DNA of 64,000 nucleotides from Symbiodinium natans (Eukaryota > Sar > Dinophyceae > Suessiales > Symbiodiniaceae). A program made the position numbers and the translations under genes. The notes beneath the pieces were generated by a model that did no database searches, was not told where the DNA came from, and was given only the letters and a program-made list of their open reading frames with translations. Where the stretch lies: contig CAJNDS010002767.1 in assembly GCA_905221605.1 (NCBI GenBank), positions 121,501-185,500 of the forward strand, given 5' to 3'. The stretch's first letter is position 1, and the number at the start of each line of letters is the position of its first letter. This document shows, piece after piece, positions 29,201 through 36,300 of this stretch.

Positions 29201-29398
29201 ACCTGAGCAGGAATGTCCTCCCGCTCCCGGGCTCTCGAGGGCTTTGGCAAAGCTGCGCGGGCCGCGGCTGCGCGGGCCGTCTGCGCACGGTCATCCTGGC
29301 ACTGCCACGCGGGCTTCGAGTTCCTTCGAAGGATACATACATATATAGATATATATCATTATATATGTATATATATAGATAGTTATATGGGGGGATAT

Positions 29399-29447
<49 letters not shown>

Positions 29448-29918
29448 CGAGTAATATTGTATGTGTGGTTTCTGTGGGTTTTGGTCTTTGGAGTTTAGGG
29501 CTTTTCATTCATGACGGAGAAGATGTAAATCCAAAACCGCGAGCTCTGAACCTTACGTGTTCGGGGTTGTGGGTTGCTACTCTCTTTGAATTGGTCATCT
29601 CCGACAGAAAGCTGGCGATGGCACGGGAATCTCCGGTCTCACCTCCCCTTTAAAACCTAAAAGCAAAAAATCCATGGTATTCTGCGAGCCTCCGAGCTTC
29701 CACTCGGTCCGAAGTCGAGCACCTTCGGAATCTAGTAGTTCATAACAGTTCCACCTAGTAGCCGATGAAGAGGGCTCAAGATTGCCGCGATATTGTTGCC
29801 AAGATGGCGTTGCTGTATGTCGCCTGATGCGTTCGAGGATATGATGTGCTTGCATCCAACGTGCTTCAAGGTGTCCAGCCCACCAGGCTTCCTTCCCCAA
29901 CTTGTCCAATCCCGTCTC
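2176..29918 (-). CDS. Large multi-exon gene for an Ala/Arg/Leu/Trp-rich helical protein (SFI1-like or coiled coil)
   Basis: At least two dozen short minus-strand exons between these limits encode helical segments of one style: many Ala, Arg, Leu and Glu, with a tryptophan or a large hydrophobic residue at intervals. Several fit the SFI1 centrin-binding pattern of Leu, three residues, Leu or Phe, two residues, Trp (for example LRRALCAW at 16.5 kb and ARKHLHSWRR at 13.7 kb). The right part (22-28 kb) is more of an Ala-Glu-Arg coiled coil, the left part more SFI1-like. Most exons are a multiple of three long and start in phase 0, as expected for a protein built by duplication of one exon type. 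Donors are GC, GA or GT and acceptors AG. Whether this is one gene or two, and where it starts and stops, cannot be seen. Known SFI1 proteins bind centrin at centrosomes and basal bodies; that role here is only an inference. Confidence 0.5.
2390..2440 (-). CDS. Exon of the helical gene
   Basis: Seventeen codons in phase 0, AALRLACSSSAQRRHRW, after an ACAAG acceptor and before a GA donor. It ends in an Arg-rich stretch with Trp, typical of the SFI1-like exons here. Confidence 0.5.
3111..3185 (-). CDS. Exon of the helical gene
   Basis: Twenty-five codons in phase 0 beginning ASLAAPRRLVGALVAP and ending QRREHRT. It is flanked by a TGCAAG acceptor and a GTGTGG donor. The codons favour G or C in the third position. 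Confidence 0.5.
3357..3456. repeat. GA microsatellite
   Basis: About 100 bp of GA with AAAG and GGAG interruptions. It produces spurious open frames of Leu-Ser or Arg-Glu repeats. Confidence 0.9.
4220..4437. repeat. Dispersed repeat, copy 1
   Basis: This 218-bp unit begins TGCCGAGAAGCGTCTGGAAC and ends with GCGCGCAAGCGTTTGCAATTAA-type sequence. A second copy with the same ends lies at 31,690-32,115, longer because its C tracts have expanded. The flanks outside the shared borders differ, so this is a dispersed element, possibly a non-autonomous mobile one. No transposase or clear target duplication is visible. Confidence 0.75.
5186..5224. repeat. Perfect palindrome with 19-bp arms
   Basis: Two perfectly complementary 19-base arms, starting TTTTCTAGAAGCC, are separated by a single G. 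The element lies in an apparent intron and could extrude as a cruciform or fold into a tight RNA hairpin. Confidence 0.9.
5610..5658 (-). CDS. Exon of the helical gene
   Basis: Reads DTDMAQRAEAAHVFWT between a GCCGAG acceptor and a GC donor. The Trp near the end and the Ala/Glu helix match the other exons. Confidence 0.45.
6690..6774 (-). CDS. Exon of the helical gene (SFI1-like)
   Basis: Contains AIRRWRLTAACRRSLDWQRE followed by RFAATW. It has three tryptophans at helical spacing and is the clearest SFI1-like segment. The acceptor is CCCGCAG and the donor GTTTAAG. Another minus-strand frame is also open but lacks this family resemblance. Confidence 0.5.
7085..7185 (-). CDS. Exon of the helical gene
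   Basis: Starts LLAFAAALRAAFCRKLAHEA and continues with TRCLRCSAR. An AG acceptor (GGCGAG) precedes it and a GC donor follows. Both strands are open here, but the minus reading has the Ala/Arg helix style of its neighbours. Confidence 0.4.
7990..8040 (-). CDS. Exon of the helical gene
   Basis: Seventeen codons in phase 0, ELLRSLHRAHLSLQHSK, with a GGAAAG acceptor and a GC donor. The frame stays open past the donor, so the exact end is an inference. Confidence 0.45.
9870..9914 (-). CDS. Exon of the helical gene (coiled coil)
   Basis: Fifteen codons in phase 0, ELDQLKEALEQTRQQ, a near-ideal heptad coiled coil. The acceptor is TGCAAG and the donor GCGCAC. Confidence 0.55.
10090..11040. other. 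Apparent intron, nothing supported
   Basis: No exon with recognisable borders and style was found in this stretch of nearly 1 kb. It contains ordinary mixed-composition sequence and no notable repeat. Confidence 0.35.
12290..12331 (-). CDS. Exon of the helical gene
   Basis: Fourteen codons in phase 0, DLSLLGILAAWYRQ, with a TGGAAG acceptor and a GC donor. Leu and Trp spacing again resembles an SFI1 repeat. The surrounding 12.1-12.8 kb is open in several frames, so further exons may be hidden there. Confidence 0.4.
13162..13222 (-). CDS. Exon of the helical gene (SFI1-like)
   Basis: Reads TALCWRVLRRCSDSWAESAE after an AAAAG acceptor, with a GA donor (GACGTC). Two tryptophans are separated by about ten residues. 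Confidence 0.5.
13477..13539 (-). CDS. Exon of the helical gene
   Basis: Twenty-one codons in phase 0 starting QLACLLFESREGHRWRLLC, with a GC donor and a TTTGAG acceptor. Confidence 0.45.
13715..13815 (-). CDS. Exon of the helical gene (SFI1-like)
   Basis: Begins AAGISRAAYSRRVTELTALA and continues with RKHLHSWRRVANLE. The segment LARKHLHSWRR fits the SFI1 motif closely. The donor is GTTACA. The acceptor (TTCGAG) is the less certain border. Confidence 0.55.
14069..14245 (-). CDS. Probable exon, helical gene
   Basis: A clean minus-strand frame includes GGPAEALMTGVERVHRLDTA and FLRRPWMGQLIEAP. Codon use is good but the splice borders are not clear, so the limits are approximate. Confidence 0.35.
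14438..14452. repeat. G homopolymer tract
   Basis: About 15 consecutive G. Confidence 0.9.
14887..14946 (-). CDS. Exon of the helical gene (coiled coil)
   Basis: Twenty codons in phase 0, ARVEAAQAEREARALISRLF. The acceptor is CTTGGCAG and the donor GCATCC. This is a strongly coiled-coil sequence. Confidence 0.6.
15670..15697. repeat. Stem-loop with 10-bp perfect stem
   Basis: CTGTGAGCTG and its complement CAGCTCACAG are separated by eight bases. The left arm is itself a repeat of a similar word about 33 bp upstream. It lies in an apparent intron. Confidence 0.8.
15865..15913 (-). CDS. Exon of the helical gene
   Basis: Reads RLAANALELRRADLLW after a GCTGCAG acceptor and before a GA donor. 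A plus-strand frame here is also open, but the minus reading fits the family style. Confidence 0.5.
16498..16562 (-). CDS. Exon of the helical gene (SFI1-like)
   Basis: Includes SRQRRLRRALCAWSIVK. LRRALCAW matches the SFI1 spacing of Leu, Leu and Trp. The acceptor is TTGCAG and the donor GCCCGA. Confidence 0.55.
18184..18276 (-). CDS. Exon of the helical gene (SFI1-like)
   Basis: Thirty-one codons in phase 0 beginning ALWDSQRRRFLGGVALLLTA. It sits between a TTGCAAG acceptor and a GC donor. This is one of the most convincing exons of the gene. Confidence 0.6.
18719..18799 (-). CDS. Exon of the helical gene
   Basis: Twenty-seven codons in phase 0 with VHKRQLMGFPFIARAVAEER, then SPLCRRQ. The acceptor is GCACCAG. 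The 3' border falls at a CAG and is less certain. Confidence 0.5.
19221..19277 (-). CDS. Exon of the helical gene
   Basis: Nineteen codons in phase 0, ADMEAHWREIAQKARLAWH, with an AACAG acceptor and a GC donor. Confidence 0.55.
20154..20255 (-). CDS. Exon of the helical gene
   Basis: Thirty-four codons in phase 0 starting MATAAAALTALTDANVALRW and ending MGQQKDRAR. The acceptor is TTGCCAG and the donor GTCGGT. An overlapping plus-strand frame looked coding at first but has no matching splice borders. Confidence 0.6.
21039..21117. repeat. Tandem duplication, ~40-bp unit x2
   Basis: Two adjacent copies of a unit containing TAACAAAATCAA and TTACGGCCCAAGC, differing at a few bases. It lies in an apparent intron. 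Confidence 0.8.
21199..21210. repeat. G homopolymer tract
   Basis: A short run of G in apparent non-coding sequence. Confidence 0.8.
22291..22347 (-). CDS. Exon of the coiled-coil gene
   Basis: Nineteen codons in phase 0, AKAKEEAWAREAEAKAAMS. The acceptor is TTGGCCAG and the donor GTGATG. Composition is typical of a long single helix. Confidence 0.65.
23124..23177 (-). CDS. Exon of the coiled-coil gene
   Basis: Reads ARVEKALHARKAAEAQF after a CCCAAG acceptor and before a GT donor. High third-position GC and Ala/Glu/Arg heptads. Confidence 0.6.
23345..23427. repeat. GA/GT microsatellite
   Basis: Two GA runs separated by a short GT run. Confidence 0.9.
23567..23629 (-). CDS. Exon of the coiled-coil gene
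   Basis: Twenty-one codons in phase 0 including EAARAARAEAEASAEARRAA. The acceptor is CCCGCAG and the donor GCTTAG. Nearly every residue is Ala, Glu or Arg. Confidence 0.65.
24525..24584. repeat. Tandem duplication of a 30-bp unit
   Basis: The unit starting GGGCTGCTTTCTGCG and ending CATTGGCACT occurs twice in a row with one mismatch. Thirty bases would preserve a reading frame, but no exon is supported here. Confidence 0.9.
24732..24863 (-). CDS. Exon of the coiled-coil gene, longest found
   Basis: Forty-four codons in phase 0 beginning NWDKADTETEHRRLVLSHET and ending PEALSNLM, after a CAAGACAG acceptor. The donor is GA (GACCCC). I do not recognise the segment beyond its helical character. 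Confidence 0.6.
25111..25191 (-). CDS. Exon of the coiled-coil gene
   Basis: Twenty-seven codons in phase 0, starting VKAAVDSATAEAAKQLEMMK. The acceptor is AACTGCCAG and the donor GTGTAAG, a rare near-canonical GT site in this window. Confidence 0.65.
25708..25748 (-). CDS. Exon of the coiled-coil gene
   Basis: Reads SAEEKARAQRQAE between a GCAAG acceptor and a GTGTGG donor. The frame remains open on both sides, so the exon may be longer. Confidence 0.5.
26885..26908 (-). CDS. Possible micro-exon of the coiled-coil gene
   Basis: Eight codons, RAEEARQQ, between an AAGGCCAG acceptor and a GTCCGC donor. Too short to support alone; included because it matches its neighbours. Confidence 0.3.
27180..27310 (-). 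CDS. Probable exon, acidic and Pro-rich
   Basis: A minus-strand frame reads NRKVVAQLDIAPAEEEVTLE and continues with PEALKPSLALPPVTLSP. It looks like a disordered acidic linker. Limits are approximate because the splice borders are unclear. Confidence 0.4.
27611..27670 (-). CDS. Exon of the coiled-coil gene
   Basis: Twenty codons in phase 0, NLDVISQAAERAFGDRGPQR, with an AGCCAG acceptor and a GTACCA donor. Two other frames are open here, but third-position GC favours this one. Confidence 0.45.
29332..29449. repeat. TA/CA microsatellite
   Basis: Runs of TATA and a CACA block, with a short G run between them. Confidence 0.9.
29814..29918 (-). CDS. Exon of the helical gene
   Basis: Thirty-five codons in phase 0 with ETGLDKLGKEAWWAGHLEAR, then WMQAHHILERIRRHT. 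The acceptor is ATGGAG and the donor GCAACG. The Trp and Arg content resembles the SFI1-like exons at lower coordinates. Confidence 0.5.
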
Positions 29919-30030
29919 CTCCATTTCAAAGGGTTTTTCAGGCTTTTTGAGGCTGCCCCTCTGATCCTCCCAGATCTACGATCCTGCCGACTTCAAGAGG
30001 CACAACCTCAGAGCGTGAGCGCCGACCGGT

Positions 30031-30180
30031 GACATCATCATCGTCATCATCGTCATCATCATCATCACCACCGACATCATCGACATCGACATCGTCATCG
30101 TCATCATCATCTCGTCTTCGTCGTCGTGGTTCTCGTCGGTATGCTCCTCATCCTCATCATCACCACCACCACCATGGTCC
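30031..30180. repeat. Trinucleotide (CAT/TCG/CAC) repeat
   Basis: About 150 bp of imperfect trinucleotides. It would code for Ser/His runs on one strand and Met/Asp/Glu runs on the other. No splice borders suggest that it is translated. Confidence 0.85.
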
Positions 30181-31439
30181 TCATTGTGGTGCAAACGGCT
30201 GCACTTACCCTCGGTCGTGCACTGCAGAAACCAGCCGGACCAGCCATTGAACCTGAACGCAGATGAACTGCTAAGCTTTCACCCGCTCCCCCCACCCCCC
30301 CCGAAGCCTGCAACTTCTATTTTCAGCCACAAAGCTTCCGCCGGGACCGGCACCAAGTGTGGACCCCAAGCAGAGCGACTTGCGGGAACTGGGGCCGGAC
30401 CCGTAGAAGCTGGCAGGAGGAAGGACATGTCTTTGCTCTGTTGGGTTTGTGGGTTGGGTGGTTCAGGCTCAGGGTCGATCGTTGTTGGCTTGCATGGCTC
30501 AGCAACATCTACAAACTAAGGTTTAACGGGTGGAGAACTGGACAACCTTTCTAACAAGTGTTTCTCCGGCTGCCTTCTACTGTTTTGACGCTCGGCCTGT
30601 AACCTGCCCGCACGACCTTCAGGGGGAGGAGGCGTAGACTTAATAGACCAGGGTAGCCTGTCAGAACTTCACGTCTTCCACCCTTCTCCCACCAGCCTAG
30701 GGCAGGGGCCGGTAGCGAACGAGCGCGTCGCATCCTGCTTGAGGAATCCAAGCGGTTTAAAAAGTTCATTGCGTGCACTACTGTTTTCCGCGAACGATGC
30801 TTCTAGTTCCGGCATGGGATCTCAAGCTACCAACAACCAATCCCAACCTCTGAGGGCGGCGCAGCTTACACTATTTTCGTCAGGAATTGCATGTTCGATA
30901 CGCTGATCAACCTGTGCATTAAGGCTTGGCAGATCCTTTCTCTTGGGATCTCGCAAGCGAACTTAAACGAAACATCCTCAAGCCCCTGTGTGCCAAAACA
31001 AAAAAGCAAGTCGTATCTCTTCACATCACACCAGCAACTGGGGATTGGGGCTGTCGAAGGCCTCTAGCAGTTTAGTAAGCTTAGTAGCTCAGGCGAAACC
31101 GGGCGCACATTCGAATGTTAAAGACTGGAAAGGAGAACACTTCAAGTCTTCAATTTAAGCTCCGAAGAGCGCGGCTCAGACCCCAGCTGCGAGGCAAAGT
31201 CCGCCTAGGCGTGCCGACTTTGAGCGTTGGACCGCTTACCGCTTACCGTTTATCGCATGTTCTCCGTGTTTTCAATTCTTGCTTTCCTTGTGCTTCAGAG
31301 TCAGGTTTCCAGGCTTGCGGTCGAGAGCTCAAGGCTCAAGATTTTTGACTGTTGCATTATGGCTTCTCCAGCTGCTCTATAGCTTATCTTTCCTTAACTA
31401 CGAGTGCGTCCTGAAGTCTGTCAGGCTTTCACCAGGCAC

Positions 31440-31665
31440 TTCCCAAGGCTCCCAAGGCTTCCCAGGCTGCTCAGACGCAAGCCTCGCAAGAGCCGATCCC
31501 TGAAGTGGCAATTCGCACCGTACGATTCAACACTGCAGGTATCAGGTCTCTTCGGCTGGAAGTTTCGACAGTTTAGGATGTGCTCGGAGATCAGTTGCCG
31601 CTTGCCATCTGTGCGTGGATCTGTGGGTAGGCACTGCGAAAGGATCTGCAAAGGCGTCACTTTGC
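31440..31665 (-). CDS. Possible exon, unassigned
   Basis: A minus-strand frame contains LSQCLPTDPRTDGKRQLISE and HILNCRNFQPKRPDTC, with an AG before it. No family was recognised and the borders are not fixed. Confidence 0.25.
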
Positions 31666-31689
31666 GATAACTAATTCGCCTCGGCTTCC

Positions 31690-32115
31690 TGCCGAGAAGC
31701 GTCTGGAACAAGCAGACCCGGATCGGGCCTCCTTCCCCCTAACCCAACCCTTCAAATTTTTTGACGCAACCCCCCCCCCCCCCCCCCGCCCTGTGGGACC
31801 CCCCCCAATCCCTTGGAGGAGCTGCAAACCGATGCCGTGGAGGGTCCCGCTTGTCGGTGGCTCCTACAGGGGGAGTGCCCCCCCAACCCCCACCCCCCCC
31901 CTCCCCCCCCCCCCCCCTCCCCACCCCCCCCCCACCCCCCCCCCACCCCCCCCCCCCCCCCACCCCCCCCCCCCACCCCCCCCCCCCTCACCCCCCCCCC
32001 CTCACCCCCCCCCCCCCCCCCAACCCGCTCTGCCCTTCCTCCCGAAACCCTCTTTCCTCCTTTCCTGTCCTGGGGCCCGGCTGCCGAGGCGGCGCGCGCA
32101 AGCGTTTACAATTAA
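31690..32115. repeat. Dispersed repeat, copy 2, with expanded C tracts
   Basis: Same start (TGCCGAGAAGCG) and same end (CAATTAA) as the element at 4,220-4,437. It is about 200 bp longer because of C-rich tracts at 31,770-31,787 and 31,867-32,022. The unique inner blocks around GGAGCTGCAAACCGAT and GTGGAGGGTCCCGC are conserved between copies. Confidence 0.75.
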
Positions 32116-32119
32116 AGCT

Positions 32120-33349
32120 CGGGCCCATCAAGCCCAAAGCACCCCGAAGACCAACCCCAGCAGAATCGTAACATGTCTGCATTAGGGCAGGCTTTGGGTA
32201 GGCTGGGCTCACGACTCGGTTGGGCCCGCGCCAGGCATCCAGGGAGCTGTAAGCCTTGGCCTGGTTGAGCAGGAATTAATTGGGCTTGAATGGCTTGAAG
32301 GGATGCTTTTGGGATGTCGTTAGGGCCAGTGTTTTGGGCTCATCTTTCAGGACCCTACACCTTAAACCCTGAGCGGCCATAACTTTCCTCCGCTTGACAC
32401 TCTGAATCTCTCAGAAGCCTCAGAGAAGCATCTGAACATGATAGGTCTAAATAGTCGCAGGTTTCGGATTCAGTGTGAGCACACGCGGGACGGGGAGGCA
32501 AAGAGTCTATAACCTACATGGCCTGACTCTTCGAGGTGACGGTGGCCGTACTGTCGCCCATAGCTGCGGCCTGCCAGCTTGGCATTCCCAGAAAGTAACT
32601 AGCATCTCTTGTTTTGTGTTTGTACTTTTCTTCAGTTTGCTGATGGTTTAAGGCTTGGGGGGCTCGCCATGAGTTTGAAGCTACTGTCTGGGCACCTCAG
32701 GCGCGACACAAGCTTGTAACAGAGGTACTCGGGGGGAAACGCACAACAAAGGGTATATATTCACCACTAGTTTCAAGCCCTAGCTCAGGATGCAGGCTTA
32801 GTGAAGGTTTCAGGCTTAAGAAGCTGGAAGGTCCGAAGGTTGCAAGTGAGATGTATGTAGGCAGCTTTGCTGGGGATTGAAGCATATAACTCGATTCTTC
32901 AACTTGATGATAAACTACCTGAACTTACAGCTAGCTTTCCCTTCAGGTCCTGACAAGGTTAAATAAATCATTGTCACTAAGTCACAAACACATGAACTTC
33001 AGCGCGCATTTCGCCTCTTTCAACAACCCTATAGAGTGCCATAGTCCGCCACTCAACCCCATGTCGAGTAGATCACATCTTTGCATGGCTGCAGGAACTA
33101 CGGTTTGTTTTCAAAATTTCTGCAGCGGGCAGCCAAAGAGAGGCTCTTCTCGTGAAACGATCGGGCTTCAAGGCAGCACCATGGACAGGGATCATGAATA
33201 CCAGCAGATGGCATGCAATCATTCTGATTCTTCTGAATGAAATGTCCAACTTGCCGACCCTCAACGCGCACCTTTTTAAGAATGTCGCGGCTCCCCTTCG
33301 TCTCGTATATGGCGCTTGCCTCGTCAGGTCCTAAGCTCCTAAGAATCTC
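32120..33349. other. Intergenic or intronic, nothing supported
   Basis: This stretch lies downstream of the phosphatase stop codon. A minus-strand frame at about 33,250-33,335 is open with a protein-like reading, but it begins 15 bases after the stop and has no independent support. Confidence 0.35.
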
Positions 33350-36300
33350 CTAAGCCCCTCTGCTGGTCAGGAAAGCCTCGGTGTAGAACTTCAGGCCCAG
33401 GCGCTGAGCAAACTGCCTATCCACGTCGTTTCCGTCGGTCTTTCGACCGGCAGAATTCCCGACGTAGAAACTCAGAGCCTCGGCCGCCATTGGAGGATTT
33501 CGTTTACATCGGTACTTCTGGAAGACTCGGAGCCCCACAGGTGCACAGGGCCACCCTGAAGCGACACTGACAGAGCGCGTGTGGACCAAGGTGCCGGATC
33601 AGGTAGTGTTCCTCTGCTACAGCGTGAAGAGCAGAGCAGCTCCCACATTCCTGGAAAGAACAAGAAAGAGTGAGGGAGAGGGAGGGGGAGAGGGGGAGGG
33701 AGAAGGGGAGGGGGTAAGGGAGAGGGAGAGGGGGAGAGGGAGAGCGAGAAAGAGAGAGAGAGAGAGAGTTTCCAGGTTGGGAACTGCAAGTGTGTTTCCG
33801 TGGTCGCGAACACCTTCAACGCTCAAAACAAGACTTGTAGAGCACTGTACTGTGCAAGCTATGCGAACTGAAGGCTCTTATCTGTACAGCTTCATACAAA
33901 CCCGTCTGAAGTCGCTACCCTCAACTTAACTAAACACATGCCCACTCAAGGCTGCCCCAGATGCCGATGTTTGGTTTCCGGAAGGCGTCACCGACGTCCC
34001 CTCGCGCGGCAGCCACGAAGATCTGCAGCGGCACCCGGCAGAAAGAGGCGAAGTCCTGAAACGAGTACTTGCTTTCTTGTGTGTGTATATAAATAAAGAT
34101 ATGTAAATATACGCGGGTCTATTCTTGAGATTTGGTAGGATGCAGCCATTTGTGGGTACGGTATATACATATATGTATATGTATATGTATATGTACATGT
34201 ATATGTATATGTTTATGTATGTGTATATATATATATATGCTCACCCCCCCCCCCCCCTCGACAGACCCCGGAAGCAAAAAAAGGGCTAAGGGCGCGACGG
34301 ACGGCATAGCTGCACACAGTAGCCAGACACGTTAACACACAATAGAGCATATTTTTTTCGATTAGTACGGCTTTGTGTTCGCAATGAAAGATGCAGACAG
34401 ATGTGAGAAGGACGCATGCTGTAAGGACCTGAACAATTTGCTCGACATCGTGGATTGTTATTAATTTTAATAAGATTGCTCTTAGTTTTACTTGGGTTCC
34501 TATTAAGTTTATTAGGATTCATAGGCTTCGTATGAGTTCAATAGGAATCCTATTTAAATCAATAGGAACCCCATTAAAATGAATGAGAACCCTATTGAAA
34601 TTAAGACGAGTCTTTTTTGAAAACTTAGTAAGAATCCTAGTACAATTAATAAGAACCTGGTTGAAATACGTAGAAGCTCCTATTAAAATTTCTTGGCGTC
34701 CTAAATTCAGAGGAACCATAGGAAGGCCATTCAAATGAATAGGAACCCTTTTGAATTCATAGGAATGCTAGTAAAATTAATAGGAACCCTACAAAAGAAT
34801 CTATGAATTCTTTTTAAGAGTAACAGGAATCCGTGTAACATGAAGATGAATCCTATTAAAGGATTAAGAGGAGCCAATAAAATTCTATAAAAAAAGTAAT
34901 GTGGACCCTTCAAAACTTAAAACAATAAGAGTCGTACTGTTAGAATTATAATAAACCCTATTTAAAAAAACATTTTAAACAACAGGATTGCTAATAAAAC
35001 AAATGAGAGTTACAATAACATTACTTCGAGTCCAAATGAAATGAATAGGGAACAGGATTTAAAAACATAATCGGAGCACTGTGGAATCTAGTAGGAATCC
35101 TATGAACATTATTAGGAATCCTGTCAACATGAATGAGAAACCCTGTTAAAATGAATACGAAGCCTATTCCAATTAATCAGAAGCCTTTTTAAATGAATAG
35201 GAAGCTTGTCAAAGCAAAAGGAACCCAATTAGAGATTGTAAGACATCTTATGAAAATGAATAAGAAGCCTATTGAAATTAAAAGGAATATGTATAAAATT
35301 TGTTATGAAGCTTATTAAAATTCTAAGACTTTTATTAAAACTAACTAGGAAGAAGAACGCTATTACAATTACTCAGAATCGTATTCCAATTATTTGGCAT
35401 TTGATTAAAATGAATAGGAATCAATATTAAACCCAATAAAGTCCTTTAACAGGCATCCTTTAAAATCTAATACGAACCCCATTAAACAAATACAGGAATC
35501 CCATTGCCATTGAAGATCACTTAGAATGCTAGTAAAATGATTAGGAGTCTTATTAATTAAATAAGGACTCCCGTTAAAGTGAACAGGAGTATTATTAAAT
35601 TTAATAGGCAGCCTAAAACATAATAAGGAATCATATAAGAACCCCTGAAAAACTCTTATCAAAAATCCAGTTTCTAAAAATCCAAAAACCCAAACACCCA
35701 AACATCCACCCCAAAGGTTTGGATTTTTGGAAACTCGAGCGGGAGCCTCAAAATCAAAAAATCGAGCAAATTCCTCGAGTTTCCAAAATTCCAAAAATCC
35801 AAAAAAACCCACCCCAAGGTTTGGAATTTTGGAAACTCGAGGAATTTGCTCGATTTTTTTGATTTTGAGGCTCCCGCTCGAGTTTCCAAAAATCCGAAAC
35901 TTGGGTTGGAGTTTTTGGAATTTTGGAATTTTGGAAACTCGAGGAATTTCCTCAAAATCCAAAAATCGAGCAAATTCCTCGAGTTTCCAAAATTCCAAAA
36001 ATCCAAAAAAATCCACCCCAAGGTTTGGGATTTTGGAAACTCGAGGAATTTGCTCGGTTTTTTGATTTTGAGGCTCCCGCTCGAGTTTCCAAAAATCCGA
36101 AACTTGGGTTGGAGTTTTTGGAATTTTGGAATTTTGGAAACTCGAGGAATTTCCTCAAAATCCAAAAATCGAGCAAATTCCTCGAGTTTCCAAAATTCCA
36201 AAAAAATCCACCCCAAGGTTGGGAATTTTGGAAACTCGAGGAATTTGCTCGGTTTTTGGATTTTGAGGCTCCCGCTCGAGTTTCCAAAAATCCAAACCTT

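Noticed and set aside
30031-30180. Ser/His-rich or Met/Asp-rich protein
   Set aside because: It is the translation of a trinucleotide microsatellite without splice signals.
33254-33333. Minus-strand exon (DEASAIYETKGSRDILKKV)
   Set aside because: It starts just after the phosphatase stop codon and no donor or partner exon could be fixed.
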